DNA of 64,000 bases, from the NCBI GenBank assembly GCA_009841225.1, contig VXMF01000036.1:71825-135824 (forward strand), given 5' to 3'. The position numbers were made by a program, and so were the translations under genes. The stretch is from Terriglobia bacterium. Its GTDB lineage: Bacteria; Acidobacteriota; Terriglobia; Bryobacterales; UBA6623. Shown in pieces: positions 19,298 through 27,920 of the stretch (position 1 is its first letter; each line of letters opens with the position of its first letter). A model generated the notes under the pieces. That model was not told the DNA's origin. It saw only the letters and a program-made list of their open reading frames with translations, and did no database searches.

Positions 19298-20790
19298 CGA
19301 GGTTTGGCAGGCGATGTGCTGGGCAGCTCTGCCGCATGGTCGCCTCGGCTAGCCTAGCCCTGGCGGTTGGATCCGCAGCACAGGATACGCCGTCCTTAAC
19401 TCGCGTCGCGGAACTGATTCGATCCGGCCAAGTCGAGCAAGCGGTCCGCATGGCCGACCGCCTCAGCGAGGCCGCTCCGGCGGATCCTCGCCCGCGTACG
19501 CTCAAGGGTGTCGCGCTGGCTGCACTCGGGCGAACCGAAGAAGCCCTCGGAGTTTACGCATCGGCGCTGACGCTCGCACCTGACTACCTTCCCGCGCTGC
19601 AGGGTGCCGCGGAACTGGAAATGCGTCTGGGACGCGCACAGGCGGCGGGGCGTCTTGAGCGAATCGTGCGACTGCAGCCGGAAAACCGCACGGCTCACGC
19701 GATGCTTGGCGTAATTGCGTATCGAGCGCGCGATTGCGCACGCGCGCTCGAGCACTTCGCGCGCGGGGAGGCAGTTGTCGTTGGCGATGCGGAGGCCTTG
19801 CGTCAGAGGGCGGAGTGCCGCTTCTCGCTAGGGCGCTTCGATCAGGCGGCGGAAGACTTCCGGCGCCTCCTCGCCGAGCCGAAGGCGAATCCCGCAACGC
19901 GCTACAACTTGGGTCTAGCGCTATACGAGGCGGGCCGAGCGGACGAAGCCGTCACGGAACTGGCAGCTTTGGTCGATTCCGCGGACCCGCCCGATATCGA
20001 AACGCTGAGCCTCCTGGCCGACGCCCAACACGCGGCGCTGGACTCGCCGGGAGCGCTAGCGACCCTCCAACGCGCAATCGGTAGCCATCCTCGCGCCGAG
20101 AGGCTCTACCTGCAACTCGCCGAGCTCTGCATCGAGCACGGGGCCTACGATCTCGGTGTCGAGATCGTCGATATCGGAGAGCAGAACATACCGGCTTCCC
20201 ACCGGATCCTGACGATGCGCGGCATCTTGCTCGCGGAGTTGGGGCGCTACGACGAGGCGGAAACGGCCTTCGCAGGCGCGGCCGAGGCAGACAGCGATAC
20301 CCAGTCCGCGGCGGTCGGGCTGTCCTTGACCTTACAGAAGACTGGTCGCATGGACGAATCGCTTGAAGTCCTCAGGCAGCGTGTCGCGGCGCGCCCTGAC
20401 GATGCAGTCGCGCACTTCTTCTACTCCCAGGCACTCATCAAGCAGGGCGTCGAACCCGGATCGCCCGGCTTCCGCGAGGCGCTCGAAGGCCTGCTTCTGG
20501 CCGCCGAGCGGCTACCGGGCGAGTCTTCGCCCCGGATCGAGCTTGGGAAACTCTACTTGCGGGCCGAGCAGCCTGATCGGGCGATCGCGGTCTTGGAAAA
20601 GGCCGCGCAGCTCGCGCCCGATGACCGGCAGGCAACCTATAACTTGATGATCGCGCTGCGCAGAGTCGGTCGCGCCGATGAAGCGGCTGCCCTAGCGGTG
20701 CGGATGCGCCAGCAGCTTGAGCGGGCGCAGGAGCAGGAGATCCAGAGAAACCGCTACCGCCTTGTGCGGAGCGGCCAGCTGCAGCCCTAG
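19294..20790 (+). CDS. TPR-repeat protein paired with the FG-GAP protein
   Basis: 498 residues. The ATG overlaps the stop of the FG-GAP gene (ATGA), so translation is likely coupled. A signal-like segment (VASASLALAVGSAAQD, about 16-31) suggests export. About ten TPR units follow, such as RPRTLKGVALAALGRTEEAL and ATYNLMIALRRVGRADEAAA. The CRTAC/ASPIC plus TPR pairing recurs in Acidobacteria and Planctomycetes; its function is unknown, and an extracellular scaffold or polysaccharide-related role is only a guess. Confidence 0.85.
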   Translation: MTRFGRRCAGQLCRMVASASLALAVGSAAQDTPSLTRVAELIRSGQVEQAVRMADRLSEAAPADPRPRTLKGVALAALGRTEEALGVYASALTLAPDYLPALQGAAELEMRLGRAQAAGRLERIVRLQPENRTAHAMLGVIAYRARDCARALEHFARGEAVVVGDAEALRQRAECRFSLGRFDQAAEDFRRLLAEPKANPATRYNLGLALYEAGRADEAVTELAALVDSADPPDIETLSLLADAQHAALDSPGALATLQRAIGSHPRAERLYLQLAELCIEHGAYDLGVEIVDIGEQNIPASHRILTMRGILLAELGRYDEAETAFAGAAEADSDTQSAAVGLSLTLQKTGRMDESLEVLRQRVAARPDDAVAHFFYSQALIKQGVEPGSPGFREALEGLLLAAERLPGESSPRIELGKLYLRAEQPDRAIAVLEKAAQLAPDDRQATYNLMIALRRVGRADEAAALAVRMRQQLERAQEQEIQRNRYRLVRSGQLQP

Positions 20791-20936
20791 GCGGCGCCTT
20801 TCGTCGATCAAATATGCACCCGAATCGGCTATGCCACGTAGGGGGAGTAGAATAACTCTCGTGAGCGTTCCGACCTAGTTCGCCGGGTGGCGGCGGCCGA
20901 TGCCTCGCGACCGGGAGTATCCGGGGGAGTCTAATC

Positions 20937-23900
20937 ATGAAATCGCGCAGCCTGCCAGCCATGCTCGTCTTGGCGGCTATTCTGCTTCCCGCTGTGGCCT
21001 TGGCGCAGTTTGGTAGCAGCATTCAAGGGACGATCATGGATCAGTCCGGAGCGGTCATCCCCGGAGCAAGCGTCACCTTGACGGACATCTCGACCGGGAT
21101 CGAGCGCACGGCCGAGACAACAGTGTCCGGCGTTTATCGCTTTCCCAGTCTTGGTGCTGGAGAGTACGAGGTCCGGGTTGAGGCCGAAGGCTTTGCCGTA
21201 TTGGTGATTCCGGTCGACCTGCTGACCAACCAGATTGGCGAGGCGAATGCCCAACTTGACGTGCAGGCGGCGGCTGAGCGCGTCGTCGTGACAGCGGAGG
21301 CACCCGTGCTCGACACTGCCGACTCGCGTCTGCAGTCGACTGTCGAAGAAGAGGCGCTCGATGACCTGCCATTCGGTTCCCGCAACATGCTGGGCATAGC
21401 CGCTGTTGCCCCAGGCATCACCGGGTATGGCCTGCTTGCTGGAGGCACTGCCACCGGCCCGCCGGACAACTTCAACACTGAGGTTGCGATCGAGGCGAGT
21501 GGGAACGGCCGCAACTCCAGCGGCAACCTCTACACGTTGGATGGCCTGAACATGACCAGCAACATCATTCAAGGCCGCCCCAATGTCACCCCCAACGTCG
21601 AGTCCGTGGAAGAGGTGGCGATCCAGACAAACACGTTCAGCGTCGAACAGACCAATGCGAGTTCGGTCCAAGTCGCAATTACCACCAAGAGCGGGTCGAA
21701 CGAGTTTCACGGCACGGCCAGCTACTTCTTCACCAATCAGGGGCTGACGGCCCGTACCGTGTTCTCCCCAGGCGAGAAGCAGAAGTTCAAGAAGAACATC
21801 CTCAATGGCACGATCGGCGGACCGATCGTGAAGAACTCGACCTTCTTCTTCGGCTCGTACGAAGGGCTGCGGTCAGAGCTTTCGCTCGCAGATTCTGTGC
21901 GGACGTTCGAGTCGCGGGAGTTCGTGGACTGGGCACAAGCAAACTTCCCCAGCACCTTGGGCACCCAGTTTCTCGCCGAGCGTCCTCCCATCGATGCCTT
22001 CACAACCGGGAACACCCGCTCAGCAGCGGATGTATTCGGTACAGGCGCAAGCGGCTGCGGGACTGCCGCGACGCACATGATTCCCTGCAGTCTGCCATTG
22101 ATCAACGAGGGCCGGTTCGTCAGCAGCCCGTTCCGCAACGGCAACCAGTACAACGCTCGCGTCGACCAATACTTCAATGAGTCCGCCGACCGTGTCTACT
22201 TCAACATGTACAAGATGAAGTACGACATCGAGACCCAGGTCAACCGCCGCGGATTCAGCACTACTGATGACGGCAACATGAACGCCATTCAAGGTAGCTG
22301 GACGCACACGTTCTCGCCGACAGTCCTGAACGAGGCCAGCTTCGGATGGGGTTATGTCGATGGCTGGCGCGGCTTTAACGAGTCCACCGACGGCGGACCG
22401 ATCCCAGTTGATATCCCCGGCATCTCGATCCAGGGCCAGAGCCTGGGCATCAGCCCGGCTTGGGGGCCTGCGGTATTCATCCAAAACAACTTCAACTGGC
22501 GGAACGTCGTGACCGTGATCAAAGGCAACCACTCGCTCAAATTCGGTGTGAGCGGCTGGTGGGGCGACGATGACGCTCGCTTCAACGACACGTACGGGCG
22601 GGTCTCGTTCGGATTCAACAACCTGATCGATCTCGTCACGGACCAACCGTTCACTCAGAACGGCCCTTGGATCGACCCGCTGACCGGTGCTGAGGGACCG
22701 GGCGGCTACGAGCACCTGTTGAACACGTGGGGCTTCTTCGTCCAAGACGTATGGAAAGTGACCCAGCGGCTGACGCTGACGTGGGGCATCCGTTGGGATG
22801 ACTTCGGCAACATCACGCGCAACCAGGAGAAAGGCGTGCCCCTCGGTAACGTCTTCCTGCCTCAGCGATTCTCCTCGCTTGGCTCGGCAGATCAGGTCAA
22901 CGATGCGTTTGCCAATGCTAAGGTCCAGTTCACGGACGAAGGGATCTACGCAGGGCGCGTGACGAACAACATCGCGCCACGCGCCGGGTTCGCTTGGGAC
23001 CCGACCGGAGACGGGAACTGGACGATCCGCGGCGGAGTTGGTTTGTACCACGACTGGATTCCGCTCGGCGAGGCGAATCGTGTTCGCGGCAACCCGCCCG
23101 GCCTGATCTCGCTGAGTGCGAGGCGAGACGATCCTAATTCGCCGGATCCGATCTTCTCGCGCGCGACGCAGCTGACCTTCCCATACGGCTGGATCCTGCC
23201 GAAGTTCAACGTCCTCCAAGTCGACGAGCGCGGCGGCTTGTTGGGCGCCAGAGCAGCGGTCGGGGGAATCGACCGGAACATCGAGGCAAGCGACACGTAC
23301 AACTACAACATCGGCATCGAGAAACGCATGCCCGGGGACTTGGTCGTCGGCGCCATGTACAGCGGGTCCACCACGACAGGCGGACTGGTTGGCCACGACT
23401 TCAACCGCTTCGCCGGAGATTTGCTGGACGGCAGTTTTGATCGCCTCAATCCCAGTTTTGGCAGGATCTTCTACGAGCGCAACGCGAACGAAGTCGGCTA
23501 CAACGCCATGATCCTGTCGTTCCGCGGGCGCTTGGGCGACCGGGGCTCATTCCAGTCTTCTTACACGCTGTCGAAGACGGAAGATCTCGGGCAGGCCGGT
23601 TCGCGCGTGAATCGGGATCCGGGCAATGCGACGCCGAGCCAGCACGACCTGCAGCGATTCCGGGCTCCCGCTGACTGGGACTTCCGTAACCGTTTCTCGT
23701 TCTCGGGCCTGTATCAGTTCGCCACACCGGAAGGCTTCGGAGCATTCGGCAAGCACGTGCTGGGCGGCTGGGAAATGGGCTCGATCGCGATGCTGCAAAG
23801 CGGCCCGCCGTTCAACGTTGTCAGCACGGCGCCGTTCCAGCCCGAGCTCGATGCCAACGGCGCGGTGATCGGGTTCCTTCCCGGCAGCGGCGACTTCAAT

Positions 23901-24269
23901 GCCGATGGCGTGAACTTCGACTTCCCGAACGCGCCCAGCTCGAGCTTGCCGAGTTCGCCCGGGCGCCAGCGCTATATCGCAGGCCTGTTCTCGGCGTCCG
24001 ACTTCCCGCTGCCCGCTCCGGGATCACTAGGGAACCTGCCCCGGCACGGCTTCCGCGGCCCTGGCATGATCAACATCGATTTTTCGGTGATCAAGAACAA
24101 TCCGATCAGCGAGAGAGTCAATCTGCAGTTGCGCTTTGAGTTCTTCAACGTCCTCAACCGCGTCAATTTGCGGAACGTGAACGGCAATCTTGCCAGTTCG
24201 ACTTTTGGTCGGGTGACCTCGACGTTCCCGGCGCGCCAGATCCAGCTCGGCGCACGCCTCGCCTTCTAG
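20937..24269 (+). CDS. TonB-dependent receptor with N-terminal CarboxypepD_reg domain
   Basis: 1110 residues with signal peptide MKSRSLPAMLVLAAILLPAVALA. Domains in order: carboxypeptidase-regulatory-like beta-sandwich (about 25-105, GTIMDQSGAVIPGASVTLTD), plug (about 110-240, including AAERVVVTAEAPVLDTADS, NLYTLDGLNM, and VESVEEVAIQTNTFSVE), then the SGSNEFHG motif and a 22-strand-type barrel to the C-terminus RQIQLGARLAF. This SusC-like/Oar-like type is abundant in Acidobacteria and imports oligosaccharides or other large ligands. Ligand unknown. Its 147-base upstream leader shows no riboswitch I can recognise. A GC-rich hairpin follows the stop. Confidence 0.92.
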   Translation: MKSRSLPAMLVLAAILLPAVALAQFGSSIQGTIMDQSGAVIPGASVTLTDISTGIERTAETTVSGVYRFPSLGAGEYEVRVEAEGFAVLVIPVDLLTNQIGEANAQLDVQAAAERVVVTAEAPVLDTADSRLQSTVEEEALDDLPFGSRNMLGIAAVAPGITGYGLLAGGTATGPPDNFNTEVAIEASGNGRNSSGNLYTLDGLNMTSNIIQGRPNVTPNVESVEEVAIQTNTFSVEQTNASSVQVAITTKSGSNEFHGTASYFFTNQGLTARTVFSPGEKQKFKKNILNGTIGGPIVKNSTFFFGSYEGLRSELSLADSVRTFESREFVDWAQANFPSTLGTQFLAERPPIDAFTTGNTRSAADVFGTGASGCGTAATHMIPCSLPLINEGRFVSSPFRNGNQYNARVDQYFNESADRVYFNMYKMKYDIETQVNRRGFSTTDDGNMNAIQGSWTHTFSPTVLNEASFGWGYVDGWRGFNESTDGGPIPVDIPGISIQGQSLGISPAWGPAVFIQNNFNWRNVVTVIKGNHSLKFGVSGWWGDDDARFNDTYGRVSFGFNNLIDLVTDQPFTQNGPWIDPLTGAEGPGGYEHLLNTWGFFVQDVWKVTQRLTLTWGIRWDDFGNITRNQEKGVPLGNVFLPQRFSSLGSADQVNDAFANAKVQFTDEGIYAGRVTNNIAPRAGFAWDPTGDGNWTIRGGVGLYHDWIPLGEANRVRGNPPGLISLSARRDDPNSPDPIFSRATQLTFPYGWILPKFNVLQVDERGGLLGARAAVGGIDRNIEASDTYNYNIGIEKRMPGDLVVGAMYSGSTTTGGLVGHDFNRFAGDLLDGSFDRLNPSFGRIFYERNANEVGYNAMILSFRGRLGDRGSFQSSYTLSKTEDLGQAGSRVNRDPGNATPSQHDLQRFRAPADWDFRNRFSFSGLYQFATPEGFGAFGKHVLGGWEMGSIAMLQSGPPFNVVSTAPFQPELDANGAVIGFLPGSGDFNADGVNFDFPNAPSSSLPSSPGRQRYIAGLFSASDFPLPAPGSLGNLPRHGFRGPGMINIDFSVIKNNPISERVNLQLRFEFFNVLNRVNLRNVNGNLASSTFGRVTSTFPARQIQLGARLAF

Positions 24270-24292
24270 CGGGCAGTCGAGGGAGACAGGCC

Positions 24293-24322
24293 GGCCGGTG
24301 CGGTCGATCGCCCGCACCGGCC
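24293..24322 (+). terminator. Terminator-like hairpin after the TonB receptor gene
   Basis: A perfect 11-bp stem (GGCCGGTGCGG pairing with CCGCACCGGCC) with an 8-base loop lies 23 bases after the receptor stop. The following bases are only moderately T-rich, so it may be a weak intrinsic terminator or a 3' stabilising hairpin. Confidence 0.5.
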
Positions 24323-24511
24323 TAGTCGCTCTGCGAGATTGCCGCAAGTCCCGGCTTGCTTCCTGCCTGCAGCTGTGCTGCCCGCTCGCTGCTCCCCTCG
24401 TCCATGACCGCGTTCTCATCGAGACGCCGCCAGCCCCTTGTCGAGGAGAATCGATCGCGTGGCTCTGGCGGGATTGCCTTGGGAACTAAGGCCTGCAGTC
24501 CTCTTGCTGCG

Positions 24512-25393
24512 TCAGCGTCGCACGCCTTGTCCAAGCCACCGCACGGCGTTCTCCAGGATGCGCGACACGTTTGGATCCTTGAAGACGGGAAACGTCTCGT
24601 GCCCCGGACGGAAATAGAACACCTTGCCCTCGCCTAGATTCCAAAGCATCCCACCCCGGAACCAACCGCCGCCCCTCCAGTCTTCTCGGAACAGGACTTG
24701 ATCCGGTTCCGGGACATGGAATGGCTCGTCGTACATTTCGCTTTGCGGAACCTCGAATTGACGCGGCAAGCCTGCCATGATCGGGTGCTCCGGCATCGTT
24801 ACAGTCACCATGCTGGGCTTGCCGTGCGCATCGACGCCCGGGAAGACGCAGTTGGGCAGGTCGACCCGGACTTGCGAGACCTTGCCGCGTCTCACGAAGG
24901 CGTAGTACGCCGGCGTGACGAGCGAGTCGTAGGCAGGCGGTATACGGCCTGGTGGCGGCACGAATTCGATCTTGGTATCGGGGTTGGGGAAGCGCCGCTT
25001 GGCGTCATCTCGCGTGCGCGAGTACATGGCCTCCATGAACGGCACTGACCAATGTGCCGAGTGCAGAGCGATCAGCGCCAGTTTGCCCGAGCGCACCCGT
25101 TCGACGATCCTCTGGCCGACTTCGTCGGCGACCTCGCCCTGGCGCACGTGCCCCCACCACACCAGCACGTCCTGCTCGTCGAGAGTGCCCAGGCCGTGAC
25201 CGGGATCGTCCTGTCCGACGGAAACCACCGTCAAGCCGGGCAAGGCGCCTAGATGCGCGGCGATCTCGTTGCCGAGAAAGTTGTCGTAGGCTTCGGCCTG
25301 GCGAGGCTGGCGCTCGTCCCACACAAGAACATTGATAGAGTCCGCCGCAATCGCAGGAAGGACAACCAGAAGCAGAAGAGCAAGCTGCCACAT
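24512..25393 (-). CDS. ThuA-like domain protein, secreted
   Basis: 293 residues with signal peptide MWQLALLLLVVLPAIAA. The ThuA fold, a glutamine-amidotransferase-like fold, spans most of the protein: INVLVWDERQPRQAEAYDNF, DVLVWWGHVRQGEVADEV, LIALHSAHWSVPFMEAMY, MPEHPIMAGLPRQFEVPQSE and GKVFYFRPGHETFPVFKDPN. The Lys/His pattern fits the family of trehalose-utilisation-like proteins, whose biochemical role is poorly known. It sits alone between the receptor gene and the AbiE cassette. A second, unlike ThuA protein is at 33382. Confidence 0.88.
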   Translation of the reverse strand: MWQLALLLLVVLPAIAADSINVLVWDERQPRQAEAYDNFLGNEIAAHLGALPGLTVVSVGQDDPGHGLGTLDEQDVLVWWGHVRQGEVADEVGQRIVERVRSGKLALIALHSAHWSVPFMEAMYSRTRDDAKRRFPNPDTKIEFVPPPGRIPPAYDSLVTPAYYAFVRRGKVSQVRVDLPNCVFPGVDAHGKPSMVTVTMPEHPIMAGLPRQFEVPQSEMYDEPFHVPEPDQVLFREDWRGGGWFRGGMLWNLGEGKVFYFRPGHETFPVFKDPNVSRILENAVRWLGQGVRR

Positions 25394-25606
25394 AGCTCTA
25401 ACAGGCTATTACCTGGGTGCAGGAACGCGCAACACAGCGGACGTGGCTTCGATGCTACCGAGTCGACAACACTCTTCCGCAATCTGTTGTTCAAGGCCCG
25501 GTCGTCCCGGCTTTTGAGCAGTTGGCTGGCGCCGCACCAATAGGTCCACCTGTATCGACGCCGGGCCAGCTGTCCTCTCTGCTACCGTATTGCTGTATTT
25601 GGCTGC

Positions 25607-25635
25607 TTGACTTTAGTGTGATCATCCTCTATATA
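25607..25635 (+). promoter_or_regulatory. Promoter of the AbiE operon, -10 box inside palindrome
   Basis: TTGACT at 25607-25612 and TATATA at 25630-25635 are separated by 17 bases, a near-consensus sigma-70-type promoter. The expected start of transcription is near 25642, the exact centre of the palindrome. AAGGA at 25642-25646 lies 12 bases before the ATG of the antitoxin. Binding of a protein to the palindrome would therefore block both the -10 box and the start site. Confidence 0.65.
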
Positions 25636-25668
25636 TGTCCTAAGGACATATATAGAGGATGATCACAC
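25616..25668. repeat. Perfect 53-bp palindrome, left end of AbiE cassette (putative operator)
   Basis: Two 26-base arms pair without mismatch around a single central A at 25642. The inner 25 bases (25630-25654) read TATATATGTCCT, A, AGGACATATATA and recur at 27583-27607 with the central base complemented. The outer parts of the arms (GTGTGATCATCCTC on the left) are not shared with the right palindrome. The site spans the -10 box, the inferred transcription start and the first ten bases of the antitoxin gene. AbiEi-type antitoxins are known to repress their operon by binding inverted repeats, so an operator role is the leading explanation. Confidence 0.8.
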
Positions 25669-26573
25669 CTAGCATAGACGCGAGAACGCACACTCGAAGA
25701 CTTACCCGTGCAGGCAGCCATCTAGCTGGCTTACTGGAAGATAACGGCAAACCGGTTCTCAGCCAATTCGACTTCTTCCGGTTTGTTTGGCGGATGTATC
25801 GCGAATCGTCCGGCAAGGGGCTGTATCTGAGGGGCAACACACCGGGCCGAGTTGACTATGTCCGTCTGAAATCGATTCTGCGAGATGCAGATGTCATTGG
25901 AACTGACCGGGATTATGGAAAACGCGTCATACGGGTGTTGAGTATCTCGGACCTTCCAGCGGAAGATATCATCTGTCTCCTTGACCCGACGTGCTATGTC
26001 TCCCATCTCTCCGCCATGCAGCGGTGGGGGCTGACGGATCGAAGCCCAAGGGCATTGCTGCTGACGCGTCCTGATCGGAAAGCTGCCGCCAAACAGCTGA
26101 GCTCCTATAGAACAGAGGCCTTAGGCGATGACGAAACGAATCCCTTCCCCTCAACCATAGTCGGGCATCCCACCCGTGTGCGAGGTCAGACCGTGCGCAT
26201 TCTTGAGAGTAGGTCAGCAGGCAAGCACCTGAAGAGCCGGGGAAGTAGAGTCCGTCTGTCGACGGTCGGGCAGACCTTTCTCGACATGCTTCAAAGACCT
26301 GATCTTTGCGGCGGAATGTACCATGTTCTCGACGTCTGGGAAGAACACGCGGAAACCTATCTCCCCGAGATTGTTGCTGCAGTCGAGACGGCTTCAAGCG
26401 GTATCGTGAAGAGCCGCGCTGGGTACATTCTTGAAGAACGCCAAGGCTTGCATCATCGGGGCATTGAGCGGTGGAAGAAATCCGGTCAGCGCGGAGGCAG
26501 CCGCAGGCTTGATCCAACCAAAGACTTCGCGCCTACGTTTTCGGCAACCTGGATGATCTCACTCAATGTCTGA
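25659..26573 (+). CDS. AbiEi-type antitoxin, type IV toxin-antitoxin system
   Basis: 304 residues from ATG 25659, which lies inside the left palindrome; a stop at 25653 in the same frame rules out longer versions. The N-terminal part (about 15-100) looks like a winged-helix region (LSQFDFFRFVWRMYRE, VDYVRLKSILRDADVIGTD). The centre has DPTCYVSHLSAMQRWGLTDR, typical of AbiEi antitoxins. The C-terminal domain (about 200-275) has HVLDVWEEHAETYLPEIV and KSRAGYILEE. In the AbiE family the antitoxin represses the operon and counters the nucleotidyltransferase toxin without a stable complex. Base composition is clearly less G+C-rich than the neighbours. It overlaps the toxin gene by 8 bases. Confidence 0.85.
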   Translation: MITPSIDARTHTRRLTRAGSHLAGLLEDNGKPVLSQFDFFRFVWRMYRESSGKGLYLRGNTPGRVDYVRLKSILRDADVIGTDRDYGKRVIRVLSISDLPAEDIICLLDPTCYVSHLSAMQRWGLTDRSPRALLLTRPDRKAAAKQLSSYRTEALGDDETNPFPSTIVGHPTRVRGQTVRILESRSAGKHLKSRGSRVRLSTVGQTFLDMLQRPDLCGGMYHVLDVWEEHAETYLPEIVAAVETASSGIVKSRAGYILEERQGLHHRGIERWKKSGQRGGSRRLDPTKDFAPTFSATWMISLNV

Positions 26574-27444
26574 CCACGTCCTGAAAGTTGATGTCGCAGA
26601 ATGGGTCCGAAGAGCAGAGGCGGCCCCAATCTCCTACCAGCAGCGCCAAACGGTGGAGATAACCCTCAATGCCATCGCAATGGCGGCACCCATCAACGTA
26701 GAGATGTTCCTAAAGGGCGGCATCCTCATGGGGCTGGCTTATGACAGTCCAAGGCACACGACTGACATCGATCTGACGACCGCGCTTGCGCCCGGTCGCG
26801 ATGTCGCCGAGCAAGTTCGCAAGCTGTTGGACTCAACGTTGCCTCGAGCCGCCACCGCACTCGGCCATGACAACCTAGTCGTCAAAGTTCATTCGGTGAA
26901 GTCCCAGCCAAGAGCGAATATCGCAGATGCGAAATTCCCAGCCTTGAAGCTCAAGATCGCCTCAGCGAAGCGAGGGACCACACAAGAGAAGGCACTACAG
27001 AAAGGTCTGCCCCGTGTACTGATCGATGCTGATATCTCATTCAATGAGCCGTTGCTGCAAATCCAAGTGCTGGAGCTAACCGGCGGGCGAGAGCTGCGGG
27101 CCTACGGTCTTGGTGATCTCATCGCGGAGAAGTATCTGGCCATCATTCAACAAGTGCCCCGCAAGCGTCACCGTCCACAGGACGTCTACGATCTAGACAG
27201 GCTGATCGGAGGACACAAGGTTGACAACGTACTCCAAGCGCAAATTCTCGAGGCCTTGATTGCGAAATGCCAGGCACGACAGATCGAACCGACACGTGCT
27301 TCCCTCGAGGATCCCGAGATCAAGAGGCGTGCTGGTGCTGACTGGATGGCAATGGTGTTGGAGATTGGGGAATTGCCGGATTTCGAAGATTGTTTCTTGC
27401 GAATTTCAGAGTTCTATCGAAGCCTGCCGTGGCGAATCCAATGA
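26566..27444 (+). CDS. AbiEii-type nucleotidyltransferase toxin
   Basis: 292 residues. The nucleotidyltransferase signature is clear: KGGILMGLAYD (GG at 51-52) followed by TTDIDLTT with Asp67 and Asp69, the metal-binding pair. Later come GDLIAEKYLAIIQQVPRKR and RPQDVYDLDRLI, motifs conserved in AbiEii/AbiGii toxins. Family members transfer nucleotides to cellular targets (some modify tRNA ends) and cause growth arrest, often as phage defence by abortive infection. The start overlaps the antitoxin stop by 8 bases, the usual antitoxin-then-toxin order. No frameshift or lost active-site residue is visible, so it looks functional. Confidence 0.88.
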   Translation: MSDHVLKVDVAEWVRRAEAAPISYQQRQTVEITLNAIAMAAPINVEMFLKGGILMGLAYDSPRHTTDIDLTTALAPGRDVAEQVRKLLDSTLPRAATALGHDNLVVKVHSVKSQPRANIADAKFPALKLKIASAKRGTTQEKALQKGLPRVLIDADISFNEPLLQIQVLELTGGRELRAYGLGDLIAEKYLAIIQQVPRKRHRPQDVYDLDRLIGGHKVDNVLQAQILEALIAKCQARQIEPTRASLEDPEIKRRAGADWMAMVLEIGELPDFEDCFLRISEFYRSLPWRIQ

Positions 27445-27920
27445 CGCGGCCTACCAGCGAGCGCAAGTCTGGCCGCTAGAGTGCCTCTGACCGGCCTGTC
27501 AGTTTCTTCAGGCGATCGAGCTAGCTGGCTACATGCACCCGTTAGAGGGTGACTTTGATTCTAGTTAGTTCGGATACCCCATTATATATGTCCTTAGGAC
27601 ATATATAATGGGGTATCCGATATTTCAAAGCGTAATCACGAGCAGGATTGTCTGCCAACACTTGCCTGCTGTGCACGAGCAGATTCCGCTGGAAGGACGA
27701 ACAGACCGTGCAGGAAGGCTGCCGATTGGTTGCCATCAAAGCCACCTTCAGTTCCTGAAAGTCCGAACTCGGGCTGGGTCCGCTTGATCCCCGCTCGAGC
27801 TGGCGCGCGGCCAACCTCACGGGGAATGGGCAGGGCTGTTCAGCAGAGGTCATTCATGCGCCCCTCTTGTAGAGTTCGGGTGCCGTCTGCGGTGGCAAGA
27901 CTGAGCTTCCAGTCGTTACA
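27445..27920. other. Intergenic region holding the right palindrome
   Basis: 476 bases between the AbiEii toxin and the DsbA-like gene. Apart from the palindrome at 27570-27620, I see no supported gene; short open frames here have no motif or good ribosome binding site. It forms the right edge of the lower-G+C cassette. Confidence 0.5.
27570..27620. repeat. Perfect 51-bp palindrome, right end of AbiE cassette
   Basis: Two 25-base arms pair without mismatch around a central T at 27595. The inner 25 bases (27583-27607) are the reverse complement of the core of the left palindrome. The outer arms (TCGGATACCCCAT) differ from those on the left but are still perfectly self-complementary. It lies 125 bases after the toxin stop. 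No promoter with a good -35 box is visible on either strand and no T-tract follows it, so it is not an ordinary intrinsic terminator. Confidence 0.8.

Noticed and set aside
22020..23396. Minus-strand open frame of 458 codons inside the second full TonB receptor
   Set aside because: Shadow frame; the receptor frame on the plus strand has signal peptide, plug and barrel motifs.
27570..27620. Right palindrome as a simple Rho-independent terminator
   Set aside because: No T-tract on either side, a stem far longer than needed, A/T-rich centre, and a core identical to the operator-like left palindrome.
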